A stretch of DNA of 64,000 bases from Micromonospora sp. C31 (GTDB lineage: Bacteria > Actinomycetota > Actinomycetes > Mycobacteriales > Micromonosporaceae), in assembly GCF_018070575.1 (NCBI RefSeq), contig NZ_JAGPXN010000012.1:1-64000 (forward strand). Reading direction: 5' to 3'. Position 1 is the first letter of the stretch, and each line of letters begins with the position of its first letter. The position numbers and the translations under genes are program-made. Shown here in pieces: positions 10,301 to 18,501 of this stretch. The notes under the pieces are model-generated. The model made no database searches. It saw only the letters and a program-made list of their open reading frames with translations, and was not told the DNA's origin.

Positions 10301-13300
10301 GCCGACGGCACCGGCTGGGCCGAGGGGTGCGGGGTGCTGGTGCTCAAGCCTCTCGCCGCCGCGCAGCGCGACGGTGACCCGGTCCTGGCGGTGCTCCGCG
10401 GCTCCGCGGTCAACTCCGACGGGCGTAGCCAGGGGCTCACCGCGCCGAACGGTCCGTCCCAGCAGCGGGTGGTCCGCGACGCCCTGGCCGCGGCCGGGCT
10501 GCGTCCCGCCGACGTGGACGCGGTCGAGGCGCACGGCACCGGCACCGCCCTCGGCGACCCGATCGAGGCCGGCGCGCTCGCCGAGGTCTTCGGCCCCGAA
10601 CGTGCCACGCCACTGCTGCTCGGTTCGGTGAAGTCCAACCTCGGTCACACCCAGGCCGCCGCCGGCGTGGTCAGCGTGATCAAGATGGTGCTGGCGTTGC
10701 ACCACGAAACCCTGCCGCCGACCCTGCACGTCCGGGAACCGAGCCCACTGGTGGACTGGACGGGCGGCCGGTTGGAGCTGCTCACCAACGCCCGCCCGTG
10801 GCCGCGCGGTGAGCGGGTCCGCCGGGCCGGGGTGTCCTCGTTCGGCCTCTCCGGCACCAACGCCCACGTGGTCATCGAGGAGGCTCCCGTCCGGTCGCAG
10901 CAGCCTGCGGCGCCCACCGAGCCGGGCAGCCCGCTGCCGGTGCCGGTCAGCGGGCACTCCGAGGCCGCCGTCCGGGCGCAGGCCGGTCGCTGGGCCGACT
11001 GGCTCGCCGGCTCCGGGGCGCCCCTGGTGGACCTGGCGTACACCGCCGCCCGGCTCCGCACCCACTTCCCGTACCGGGCGGCGGTGATCGCCGAGGACGC
11101 ACCATCCACCGTGGATGCGCTCCGCGCGCTCGCGGACGGACGCCGGCACCCGGCGGTCCGGGACGTCGAACCGGTCGCCGACGGCGAGGTGGCGCTCCTC
11201 TTCACCGGTCAGGGCGCGCAGCGGGTCGGCATGGGCCGGACGCTGCACCGCGAGTCGGCCGTCTACCGGGACGCCTTCGACGCGGTCTGCGCCGCGCTCG
11301 ACCCGCACCTGCCCCGTCCGTTGCGCGAGGTGGTCTTCGCCGATCCCGACTCGCCGGAGGCGGCGCTGCTGCACCACACCGAGTACGCCCAGCCGGCGCT
11401 CTTCGCCACCGAGGTCGCCCTGCACCGGCTGCTGGTCTCCCTCGGGGTGGCACCGGCCGCGCTCGCCGGGCACTCCGTCGGTGAGCTGGCCGCCGCGCAC
11501 GTCGCCGGGATCCTCGACCTGCCCGACGCGGCCCGTCTCGTGGCCGCCCGGGGCCGGCTGATGCAGTCCTGCCCGCCCGGCGGGGCGATGGTCTCGATCG
11601 AGGCCGACGAACAGATCGTCCGGGCCGCACTCCCGACCGACGCGCGGATCGCCGTCGCCGGGGTGAACGGCCCGCGGCAGACCGTGGTCAGTGGAGACGC
11701 CGACCTGGTCACCGCCGTGGCGGAGTACTTCGTCGCGCAGGGCCGGCGGACGAAACGGCTGACCGTGTCGCACGCCTTCCACAGCCCGCACATGGAACCG
11801 ATGCTCGACGCGTACGCCGAGGTCGCCGCCGGATGCCGGTTCGCCGCGCCCGAGATCCCGGTGGTCAGTACGGTCACCGGCGAGTGGGCCGGCGTCGACC
11901 TCCCCGCCGGGCAGGGGTTGCGGGACCCCGGCTACTGGGTCCGACAGGTCCGTCGGGAGGTCCGGTTCCTCGACGCGGTCACCACGCTGGAGGCCGCCGG
12001 GATCCGTCGCTACCTGGAGTGCGGGCCCGGCCCGGTGCTCGCCCCGATGGCCGCCGGGTGCGTCGCCGCGGACTCCACCAGCCGCTTCACCGCCGGTCTC
12101 ACCGAGGACGAGAGCCTGGCGGCGGTCGTCGCCGCGGTACACCGCGCCGGGGTCGACGTCGACTGGTCACGGGTCCTGCCCGACGGCAGCGGCATCGACC
12201 TGCCCACGTACGCCTTCCAGCGCACCGCGCACTGGTTGCGGCCGGCGGGCGACCGGGGCGACCTGGAGACCAGCGGACTGGTCGCCTGCGGGCATCCGTG
12301 GCTGGTCGCGGTCACCCCGCTCGCCGACGGCGACGGGCACCTGCTCACCGGCCGGATCTCGGCCGTCGCGCACCCCTGGCTGCGCGACCACGTGGTGCAC
12401 GGCTCGCTGCTCGTCCCCGGCACCGGGCTGCTCGACCTCGCCCTCGCGGCGGTCGGCGCGGTCGGTGCCGCCGGCGTGCAGACGCTGACCCTGGCCCAGC
12501 CGCTCGTCCTCGACGAGCAGGGGGCCCGCCGGCTCCAGGTCCGGGTCTCCGCCCCCGACGCGCACGGCGAGCGCCGGATCGACATCCACTCCCGCCCCGA
12601 CCGGGGGGACGCGCCGTGGACGCACCACGCACACGGTCACCTGACCGACACCCCGCGCGACCCCGTCGGCCAGGACGCGGGGCTGCGGGTGTGGCCCGTC
12701 GCGGAGGCCGAGCCGGTGCCGCTCACCGACCTGCACCCGCGTCTGGCCGCGCAGGGCCTCGCGTACGGGCCGGCGTTCCGCGGGCTCACCGAGGTCCTCC
12801 GCCGGGGCAACGTCGCCTACGGGCGGGTGGTCCTGCCCGCGCCCGCCGGTGCCGCCGACGGCTTCGGGGTGCACCCGGCGCTGCTCGACGCGGCCCTGCA
12901 CACCCTCGCCGCGATCACCGACGACGACCCGCGGGATGGTCTGCTCCTGCCGTTCACCTGGCTCGGGGTGCGGCTCGCCGCGACCGGGGCGACCGAACTG
13001 CGGGTCCGGGCCGAACTGACCGACGCCGACGGCGAGCCGACCGCCGTGCTGACCGTCGCCGATGCCGCCGGTGAACCGGTCGCCGAGGTGACCGGGCTGG
13101 CGCTGCGCCGGGTCCGCCCCGACCAGCTCCGCCCGGCCGGCACCGCCGAGGACCTGTACCGGGTGGAGTTCCGACCGGTCACCGCGCCGCCGGCCAGCAC
13201 CCTCCCGGGCGACCTGCTCCTGCTCGGCCCCGGCACCACCCTGGCCGACGCCTGGGGCCTGCCGGCGCACGCCACCCTCCCGCAGACGCCGGCCGGTACC

Positions 13301-15973
13301 GTCGTGGTGGACCTGACCGGCGGTGGCGCGGCCGACCCCCGGGCGGCCCTGCTGGACGCCTTCGCCCAGCTCCGTGCGGTGCTCGGCGCCGAGCAGGTGA
13401 CCGGCGTGGTCTGGGTGACCGCCGACGCGGTCGCCGCCCGCCCAGGCGACCCGGCCGACGCACTGGAGAACGCGGGCGTGTGGGGCCTGGTCAGGGCCGC
13501 CCGTGCCGAACACCCCGACCGGCCGCTGCGCCTGGTCGACCTCGGCGCGGGCGTTGACCCGGCCCTGCTCGCCGGGGCACTCGCCGGGACCGACGAACCG
13601 GAGATCGCGCTCAGGGGCGACCAGATCCTGGTGCCCCGGCTGGTGCCGGTCGACGCCGGCACCGCGCTGACCGCCCCGCCCACCGACGGCCCGTGGCGGG
13701 TGGAGATCGCCGAACGGGGCAGCTTCGACGCACTCCGGGTGGTCGCCGTCGATCGGGCCGCACTGGAACCGGGCGCGGTCCGGGTGCGGGTCCGGGCCGC
13801 CGGGGTGAACTTCCGGGACGTCCTCAACGCCCTCGACGTGGTGCACGCCCCCGCTCTCGGTCTGGAGTGCGCCGGTGAGGTGGTCGCGGTCGGCGCCGAC
13901 GTGACCCGGCTGCGGGTCGGGCAACGGGTCACCGGGCTGGCCGTCGGCGCGTTCGGCACCGAGGTGGACGTGGACGCCCGGCTCCTCGTGCCGCTGCCGG
14001 ACGGGCTGGACTTCGCCGAGGCGGCCACCCTGCCGCTGGCGTACCTGACCGCCCACCACGCCCTGGTCACCCGCGCGGGACTCCGACCCGGCCAGCGGCT
14101 GCTGGTGCACGCGGCGGCCGGCGGCGTCGGCATGGCCGCCGTGCACCTCGCTCGGCATCTCGGGCTGGAGGTCTGGGCCACGGCGAGCGTCGCCAAGTGG
14201 CCGGTACTGCGTGCCCTCGGCATCCCCGCCGAGCGGATCGCCTCCTCCCGGGACACCGACTTCGCCGACCGGTTCCTCGCCGCCACCGGCGGCCAGGGCG
14301 TGGACGCCGTGCTCAACGCGCTGGCCGGCGAGTTCGTCGACGCCTCCCTGCGGCTGCTGCCCCGCGGCGGGCACTTCCTGGAGATGGGGAAGACCGACGT
14401 GCGGGACGCCGCCGAGGTCGAGGCCGCGCACCCGGGCGTCCGTTACGCCGCCTTCGACCTGATGGCCGGCGGCAACGACGCGATCGCCGCCGAGTTCGCC
14501 GCCCTCGGTGCGCTGCCGGCCCAGGCGGTACGCCCGCTGCGGCACACCGCCTACGACGTACGTGAGACGCCGGAGGCGTTCCGGTTGATGGCCCAGGGGC
14601 GGCACGTCGGGAAGCTCGTGCTCACCACCCCGCGTCCACTCGACCCGGACGGCACGGTGCTGCTCACCGGCGGCACCGGCGGACTCGGCCGGGCCCTCGC
14701 CGCGCACGTGGTCCGCGCGCACGGGGCCCGGCACCTGCTGGTCGCCTCCAGGCGCGGGTCGGACGCCCCGGACGCGCGGGAGCTGATCGACGAGGTGACC
14801 GCCCTCGGAGCGGAGACGGTGCGGGTGCTCGCCTGCGACGTGGCCGACCGGGCGCAGGTGGCCGCGGTACTCGACGCGGTCGACCCGGCCCACCCGCTCA
14901 CCGCCGTGCTGCACCTCGCCGCCGTCCTCGACGACGGGGTGCTGCGCAACCTCACCCAGGAACGGTTCGACCGGGTCCTCGCCCCGAAGCTCGTCGGCGC
15001 GGCCCACCTGCACGAGCTGACCGTCGGGCAGGATCTCGCCGCGTTCGTGCTCTTCTCGTCGCTGGCCGGCACGCTCGGCGCGGCCGGGCAGGGCAACTAC
15101 GCGGCCGCGAACGCGTACCTCGACGCGCTCGCCGCGCACCGACGGGCCCGCGGGCTGGCCGGGGTCAGCCTCGCATGGGGGCCGTGGACGGCGACCGGGG
15201 CGGGGATGACCGGCAACCTCGATCCGGCCGAGCTGGCCCGGGTACGCCGGCAGGGGATCCTGCCGATCGACACGGCGGCCGGGTTGCGCCTCTTCGACGC
15301 CGCCCTGGCCCGCCCGTACGCCCATCAGGTGCCGGTGCGGCTGCTCCCGGACGCGTTCGACGCCGAGCCACCGGCGCTGCTGCGGGCGTTGGTCCGCCGC
15401 ACCCTGCGCCACGCCCGGGCGACCGAGGCCGGTGCCGGTCTGGTCGAGCGGCTCGCCCCGCTCGACGCGGGGGAACGCGTCGCCGAGCTGACCCGCTTCG
15501 TGCAGCACGAGGCGGGGCTGGTTCTCGGGCTGCCCGACGCGGCCGCCGTCGGCGCGGAGAAGCCACTGCGCGACCTCGGGTGGGACTCGCTGATGGCGGT
15601 GGAGCTGCGTAACCGACTCGCCAAGGCCACCGGCACCACCCTGCCCACCTCCCTGACGTACGACTATCCAACTGTGCGGGCGCTCGCGGAGTTCCTCGAC
15701 GGCAGGCTCGGCGCGGCCCGCCCGGCCGAGCCGGTGGCCCCGTCGGCGGCGGAGGCGACGTCGCCGCAGGGGGTGCCGGCCGACCCGGTGGCCGCCGCGC
15801 ACTGGGCCGTGACCCGGCTCGGCCCGGACGCGCTGCGGGCCAGTGGCATCCTCGGCCGCCTCCTCGAACTGGCTCGTCCGGGGGAGCCGGTGGTGCCGGT
15901 CGACCGGGAGGTCGACGAGCTCACCATCGACGAGATCGATCAGGCCCTCGACGCAGTCCTCGGTAAGGAGTGA
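4346..15973 (+). CDS. Type I modular PKS, two modules: KS-AT-DH-KR-ACP / KS-AT-DH-ER-KR-ACP
   Basis: 3875 aa. The ATG overlaps the previous stop, and the N-terminus (residues 1-34) is a charged helix typical of PKS docking. Module 1: KS from about 35 (DTACSSS, Cys about 204; EAHGTGT; KSNIGH), AT about 560-860 (GHSIGE, HAFH: malonyl), DH about 960 (HxxxGxxxxP intact), KR about 1390 (IDD motif, B-type), ACP about 1694 (GLDSVM). Module 2: KS from about 1757, AT about 2285 (GHSVGE, HAFH: malonyl), DH about 2680, ER about 3115-3425, KR about 3437 (LDD, B-type), ACP about 3744 (GWDSLM). It predicts one double-bond extension followed by one fully reduced extension. It ends in an acidic docking tail with no thioesterase, so the chain passes to another protein. 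The module 1 KS has anomalous codon usage from about 4895 to 5833. Confidence 0.97.
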   Translation: MSTADVTRLEQYLRRATTALVRTEKELEAERGARTEPIAIVAQACRLPGADTPEEYWSLLAEGRDAISGFPARWAGRDLYDPDPEAAGKSYAREGGFISDVAGFDADFFGISQREASGMDPQQRLVLETTWEALERAGIRPGDLAGTRTGVYLGAMASDYGHGLQDLDALDGYVGTGKAGSVLSGRVSYTLGLQGPAVTVDTACSSSLVAVHLAVSALRSGECDVALAGGVTVMSSPYLFVEFSRLKAMSPDGRCKSFSASADGAGWSEGCGVLVLKRLSSARADGDRVLALVRGSAVNQDGRSQGLTAPNGPSQRRVVRDALVAAGLSAGDVDAVEAHGTGTVLGDPIEAGALGEVFGSGRSVPVWLGSAKSNIGHAQAAAGVAGVIKMVLALGYEVLPRTLHVDEPSRLVDWGSSGLELLTRARVWRRGERVRRAGVSSFGLSGTNAHLILEEAPAEVGESESGVGSQPVGAVPVLVSGRDAEALRAQATRWADWLEAHPDTDLTDLARTAAVCRTHHRHRAALVVTDPAEAVTALRALAAGTAHPAVLTGTADDGGTAVLFTGQGSQRPGMGQGLRAAFPVFRDAFDAVAEALRPHLDRPLTEILDAPAGSPDAELVHQTAYTQAALFAFEVALYRLWESWGIHADMLAGHSIGELAAAHVAGILDLPDAARLVAARGRLMQACPPGGAMVSVEATEDEVATALTDLPGVAVAGLNGPRQTVVSGDNDPVTAVAEHFAAEGRRTRRLTVSHAFHSPHMDPMLDAYAEVAAGCRFAAPAIPVISTVTGERTGPETPDGDGLRSAAYWVRQARDAVRFLDVVGRAEASGIRRYLECGPAPVLAAMAAGCLAEDSPSQVATGLPGVVDTDEVTAVLAGLAQVHVAGGDVDWSALAGTRGRLVDLPTYAFQRRRFWVEPARGGDPSSLGLTTAGHPWLGAVTSVADDGDRHLFTGTVSTGTHPWLRDHRVHGAVLVPGTGLLDLATAAARHVGAAGVGELTLLDPLVLPDTGTTVRVQVTVGPAGPDGARPLTVHSRVDDGSDAAVWRRHAEGSTVATVDDEPAGWDDLRQWPPAGADPVDLDGRYAAFAAAGLDYGPAFRGLVEAYRTAGRVYARVDLPEPLTTDGYTVHPALLDAALHAVAAADPDAPVRLPFSWHTVRTAASGATRLRVRADVDADAERIVLRATDAHGTPVLHATLVLRAADPARVRAGGTVEHLYRLRHVEPGPLRQQAGTRWTLGTTGAAAPDRFADLTALTGHLDAGHAAPDRILVDGVAGPTEALPLLHGLLGDARLGRTELLWRTNGAVAVRPDDPAPAPEQAALAGLLRAARAEHPERGIRLVDAPAGVDPGVAVPVVDEPELVLRDGVVLVPRLTPAGLADEPFRLDPDGTVLITGGTGDLGRTLAAHLVGAHRVRRLVLTSRRGTVDGAAAEDLDRLRADGAQVDVVACDVTDRDAVAAVLARPDARWTAVFHLAGVIDDGLLAGQDPDRIARVMAPKLTGARHLDEATRSLPLAAFVLFSSVSGLLGGAGQAGYAAGNAALDALATARRAAGLPATALVWGMWQQDGGMTAGLGARERAELRAGGVAPLTTAQALGAFDAALAHPDPVLVPVRFDLTALRRPDATVPALLRALVRTRATTVAGAAGGGGLRDRLAALPRDARLAELVDLVSREASAVLGGTSVAADQVFADAGLDSVMAMQLRRRLVDTVGVPLPATIAFDHPSAEAVAALLLDRLDLGGSGVVATSAATAVPADAPIAVVAMACRLPGGVVDPEGFWDLLAAGRDAVGPFPERWAGLDLYDPDPAAVGRSTVREGGFLDDVAGFDHDFFGVSPREAVAMDPQQRLVLEAAWEALERARVRPGDLYGSRTGVYLGTMGSDYGSQAGHSLADLDGYYGTGNAASVLSGRVAYTLGLQGPAVSVDTACSSSLVALHLAASALRAGECELALAGGVTVMSTPTPFVEFSRLKGLSSDGRCHSFSADADGTGWAEGCGVLVLKPLAAAQRDGDPVLAVLRGSAVNSDGRSQGLTAPNGPSQQRVVRDALAAAGLRPADVDAVEAHGTGTALGDPIEAGALAEVFGPERATPLLLGSVKSNLGHTQAAAGVVSVIKMVLALHHETLPPTLHVREPSPLVDWTGGRLELLTNARPWPRGERVRRAGVSSFGLSGTNAHVVIEEAPVRSQQPAAPTEPGSPLPVPVSGHSEAAVRAQAGRWADWLAGSGAPLVDLAYTAARLRTHFPYRAAVIAEDAPSTVDALRALADGRRHPAVRDVEPVADGEVALLFTGQGAQRVGMGRTLHRESAVYRDAFDAVCAALDPHLPRPLREVVFADPDSPEAALLHHTEYAQPALFATEVALHRLLVSLGVAPAALAGHSVGELAAAHVAGILDLPDAARLVAARGRLMQSCPPGGAMVSIEADEQIVRAALPTDARIAVAGVNGPRQTVVSGDADLVTAVAEYFVAQGRRTKRLTVSHAFHSPHMEPMLDAYAEVAAGCRFAAPEIPVVSTVTGEWAGVDLPAGQGLRDPGYWVRQVRREVRFLDAVTTLEAAGIRRYLECGPGPVLAPMAAGCVAADSTSRFTAGLTEDESLAAVVAAVHRAGVDVDWSRVLPDGSGIDLPTYAFQRTAHWLRPAGDRGDLETSGLVACGHPWLVAVTPLADGDGHLLTGRISAVAHPWLRDHVVHGSLLVPGTGLLDLALAAVGAVGAAGVQTLTLAQPLVLDEQGARRLQVRVSAPDAHGERRIDIHSRPDRGDAPWTHHAHGHLTDTPRDPVGQDAGLRVWPVAEAEPVPLTDLHPRLAAQGLAYGPAFRGLTEVLRRGNVAYGRVVLPAPAGAADGFGVHPALLDAALHTLAAITDDDPRDGLLLPFTWLGVRLAATGATELRVRAELTDADGEPTAVLTVADAAGEPVAEVTGLALRRVRPDQLRPAGTAEDLYRVEFRPVTAPPASTLPGDLLLLGPGTTLADAWGLPAHATLPQTPAGTVVVDLTGGGAADPRAALLDAFAQLRAVLGAEQVTGVVWVTADAVAARPGDPADALENAGVWGLVRAARAEHPDRPLRLVDLGAGVDPALLAGALAGTDEPEIALRGDQILVPRLVPVDAGTALTAPPTDGPWRVEIAERGSFDALRVVAVDRAALEPGAVRVRVRAAGVNFRDVLNALDVVHAPALGLECAGEVVAVGADVTRLRVGQRVTGLAVGAFGTEVDVDARLLVPLPDGLDFAEAATLPLAYLTAHHALVTRAGLRPGQRLLVHAAAGGVGMAAVHLARHLGLEVWATASVAKWPVLRALGIPAERIASSRDTDFADRFLAATGGQGVDAVLNALAGEFVDASLRLLPRGGHFLEMGKTDVRDAAEVEAAHPGVRYAAFDLMAGGNDAIAAEFAALGALPAQAVRPLRHTAYDVRETPEAFRLMAQGRHVGKLVLTTPRPLDPDGTVLLTGGTGGLGRALAAHVVRAHGARHLLVASRRGSDAPDARELIDEVTALGAETVRVLACDVADRAQVAAVLDAVDPAHPLTAVLHLAAVLDDGVLRNLTQERFDRVLAPKLVGAAHLHELTVGQDLAAFVLFSSLAGTLGAAGQGNYAAANAYLDALAAHRRARGLAGVSLAWGPWTATGAGMTGNLDPAELARVRRQGILPIDTAAGLRLFDAALARPYAHQVPVRLLPDAFDAEPPALLRALVRRTLRHARATEAGAGLVERLAPLDAGERVAELTRFVQHEAGLVLGLPDAAAVGAEKPLRDLGWDSLMAVELRNRLAKATGTTLPTSLTYDYPTVRALAEFLDGRLGAARPAEPVAPSAAEATSPQGVPADPVAAAHWAVTRLGPDALRASGILGRLLELARPGEPVVPVDREVDELTIDEIDQALDAVLGKE
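5595..5833 (+). repeat. Direct repeat copy B (KS C-terminus and KS-AT linker)
   Basis: Identical to 1-239. It is the right-hand end of a longer block (about 4895-5833) in which codons end in T/G far more than in the surrounding PKS. The change of codon style and the end of the repeat coincide at 5833. Confidence 0.95.
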
Positions 15974-15975
15974 GC

Positions 15976-17484
15976 ATGAGCCGGGACCAAGCTGTGCCGA
16001 CCGACCAGCAGGGAGCTACCGTGTCCGCGACGGACAGCATGATCGAGACCGAGCAGCACCGACCGGAGGAGTCGGGGCCGGATCCGCGACGGTGGGCGGC
16101 GCTCGCCGTGGTCGTGCTCGCCGCGCTGTTGGACGGCCTGGACGCCACCGTGGTCACGGTGGTGCTGCCGGTGATCCAGCGCGACGTGGGGGCCGACTTC
16201 GCCGCCGCCCAGTGGACCCTCGCCGGCTACGCCTTCGCCTTCGCCCTGCTGTTGATCACCGGCGGGCGGCTCGGTGACATCTACGGCATGCGGCGGGTCT
16301 TCCTCGCCGGGGTCGCCGGCTTCACCGCCGCCTCGCTGCTCTGCGCCGTGGCATGGTCGGCCGAGACGCTGGTGCTCGGCCGGTTCGCCCAGGGGGCCAC
16401 CGCGGCGTTGATGGTGCCGCAGGTCGTGGCGGTGATCGTCACGATGTTCCCCCGGGAGCGGTGGCCGGTCGCCTTCGGCATCCTCGGTGGGGTGCTCAGC
16501 GTCGGCACCGTGGGCGGGCCACTGCTGGGCGGCCTGCTCACCGAGGCGAACCTCTTCGGCCTCGGCTGGCGGGCGATCTTCCTGATGAACCTGCCGCTCT
16601 GTCTCGCCGCCCTGGTCGCGGCGGCCCGGCTGCTGCCGGAGCGGCGTGCGGACAGCCCCACCCGCGTCGACGGCACCGGCGTGCTGCTCCTCTCCCTCGC
16701 CGCCGGGGCGCTGATGTTCCCGCTGGTGCAGGGTCGGGAGCTGGGTTGGCCGATCTGGCTGTTGGCGTTGCTGGTGCTCTCCGTGCCGCTCTTCGGGCTC
16801 TTCGCGGTCAGCCAGCGCCGCCGGCAGGCCCGCGACGACTCCGCTCTGGTCCCACCCCGGCTGTTCCGCAGCCGCTCGTTCCGCCTCGGTCTCGTGGCGA
16901 CCTTCCTGGTCTTCACCGGGGTCGGCTCGCTCTTCCTGGTCCTCACCTACCACCTCCAGTTCGGCCTGGGCTGGAGCCCGCTGCGCACCGCCCTGGCGAC
17001 GGCCGCGTGGCCGCTCGGCATCGCGGCCACCTTCCAGATCGCCTGGCGCAAGGGGGCGGGGCGGGAACGGCACCTGGTCGGGGTCGGGGCGTCGATCATG
17101 GCGGCGGGGGCGCTGACCATGCTCCTGCTGGTCGACACGCTCGGCGCCGATCTGGAGCTCGCCCACGTCGCTGCCGCCGGTTTCGTGCTCGGCTGTGGGA
17201 TGGGGCTGGTCTCCCCGGTGCTGACCGCGCTCGTCCTCGGCGAGGTGCCCCCCGCCGACACCGGGGCCGGCTCCGGCGTGGTCAACGCGGTCATCCAGTT
17301 CGGCTCCGCCGCCGGGGTCGCGCTGCTCGGCACCCTCTACTTCGCCCTGGTCGAGGCGGGCCGGGAGAGCTTCCCGGAACTCACCTCGACGGCCCTCTGG
17401 TACAACGTCGCCGCGTTCGTGGCGACCGCCGCGATGAGCCGGCTCCTGGCCGGCCCGTCTCCCGCCGAAACACCGGTGACCTGA
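15976..17484 (+). CDS. MFS drug efflux transporter, DHA2 (14-TM) type
   Basis: 502 aa integral membrane protein. The ATG at 15976 is preceded by AAGGAG five bases upstream. It starts 2 nt after the PKS stop, so it is co-transcribed with the PKS genes. After a hydrophilic N-terminus of about 40 residues there are about 14 hydrophobic segments. The first carries the DHA2 hallmark LDGLDATVVTVVLPVI, and the loop after TM2 has motif A (GGRLGDIYGMRR). Members of this family export drugs and antibiotics by proton antiport. Its place directly behind the PKS suggests export of, or resistance to, the polyketide. Substrate is not deducible from sequence. Confidence 0.9.
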   Translation: MSRDQAVPTDQQGATVSATDSMIETEQHRPEESGPDPRRWAALAVVVLAALLDGLDATVVTVVLPVIQRDVGADFAAAQWTLAGYAFAFALLLITGGRLGDIYGMRRVFLAGVAGFTAASLLCAVAWSAETLVLGRFAQGATAALMVPQVVAVIVTMFPRERWPVAFGILGGVLSVGTVGGPLLGGLLTEANLFGLGWRAIFLMNLPLCLAALVAAARLLPERRADSPTRVDGTGVLLLSLAAGALMFPLVQGRELGWPIWLLALLVLSVPLFGLFAVSQRRRQARDDSALVPPRLFRSRSFRLGLVATFLVFTGVGSLFLVLTYHLQFGLGWSPLRTALATAAWPLGIAATFQIAWRKGAGRERHLVGVGASIMAAGALTMLLLVDTLGADLELAHVAAAGFVLGCGMGLVSPVLTALVLGEVPPADTGAGSGVVNAVIQFGSAAGVALLGTLYFALVEAGRESFPELTSTALWYNVAAFVATAAMSRLLAGPSPAETPVT

Positions 17485-17577
17485 CCTGAACCGTTCCCGG
17501 GTCGACCCGACGCCACCTCGTGGCACACCTCAGCGTGCACCGGAATCTGCGTTCGAAGCGTTCCTCGGAGGCTCCCG

Positions 17578-18375
17578 ATGATGAAGGAAAGTAGTGCCGT
17601 CAGCGTGCTGGCCGAGAAGGACCTGTGGTTCCGGCGCTACCACCACGGCTCGGTCACCAGCGATCTCACCCTGCTCTGCTTTCCGCACGCCGGCGGCTCG
17701 GCGACCTGGTTCTGGCCCCTCTCGGCGGACCTGGCCGGGGTCGCCGAGGTGCTGGCCGTGCAGTATCCCGGCCGGCAGGACCGGTACACCGAGCCCCCGA
17801 TCGGCTCGATCGACGGTCTGGTCGACCGGCTCCTGCCACTGGTCGAGGCGATGACCGACCGCCGGATCGTCCTGTTCGGACACAGCATGGGCGCCTGCGT
17901 GGCCTTCGAGCTCGCCCGGAGACTCGGCTCCACCACCCGGCTGCTCGGTCTGGTCGTGTCGGGGCGTCCCGTCCCGTCCAAACCGCACCGGGGCGACGTG
18001 CACCGGCGCGACGACGCGGGAGTCATCGCGGAGATGCGGCGACTGGCGGGTACCGATCCGCGCCTGCTCGGAGACGACGAGGTGGTCCGGATGATCGTGC
18101 CGGCCGTCCGGGCCGACTTCCAGGCGGTCGAGACCTACCGCTACCGGCCCGGCTCGCCGCTGCGCTGCCCGGTGAGCGTGTTCACCGGCACCGAGGACCC
18201 GCAGGTGACCGTGGCGGAGGCCCGGGCCTGGGAACGCCTCACCGACGCCTCGTTCATCCTGCGGACCTTCCCCGGCGGTCACTTCTACCTCGCCGAACAG
18301 CGGGCCGCCGTGGTCGCGGCACTGGTCGACGACCTGACCCGCTTCGCCGTCGGGAACGCTGCCCTGCACCACTGA
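17578..18375 (+). CDS. Type II (editing) thioesterase
   Basis: 265 aa alpha/beta hydrolase. The start is the first of two ATGs, with CGGAGG about 8 bases upstream. Features of PKS/NRPS-associated TEII are visible: LLCFPHAGGSA near residue 33, the nucleophile elbow GHSMGA near 101-106, and the C-terminal catalytic His in GGHFYL near 236. Such enzymes act as free proteins that remove aberrant or prematurely decarboxylated acyl groups from carrier proteins. It lies 93 bp after the efflux gene. Because the PKS in this window has no integrated TE, a role in product release is possible but less likely than proofreading. Confidence 0.93.
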   Translation: MMKESSAVSVLAEKDLWFRRYHHGSVTSDLTLLCFPHAGGSATWFWPLSADLAGVAEVLAVQYPGRQDRYTEPPIGSIDGLVDRLLPLVEAMTDRRIVLFGHSMGACVAFELARRLGSTTRLLGLVVSGRPVPSKPHRGDVHRRDDAGVIAEMRRLAGTDPRLLGDDEVVRMIVPAVRADFQAVETYRYRPGSPLRCPVSVFTGTEDPQVTVAEARAWERLTDASFILRTFPGGHFYLAEQRAAVVAALVDDLTRFAVGNAALHH

Positions 18376-18501
18376 CCGGCACCGCCCGTGCTCCCGCCGT
18401 CCGGCCGTCGCCGTCCGCCGCAGCCCACCGGCAGCGGCACCGCCGGGCGGTCCGCCGCCCTTGCCCCCCTCCTCCCGCCGCTCAGACAGGAGACCACGCT
18501 C

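Noticed and set aside
3395..15802. Very long minus-strand open frames opposite the PKS genes (3395-7816, 7895-12142, 12167-15802)
   Set aside because: They are antisense shadows of high-GC PKS codons: no family motifs, abnormal amino-acid composition (Pro/Arg/Gly/His), and the plus-strand frame has all catalytic motifs in order.
15700..15973. Terminal thioesterase on the two-module PKS
   Set aside because: Looked for a GxSxG motif after the last ACP. Only about 90 residues of linker and docking tail remain.
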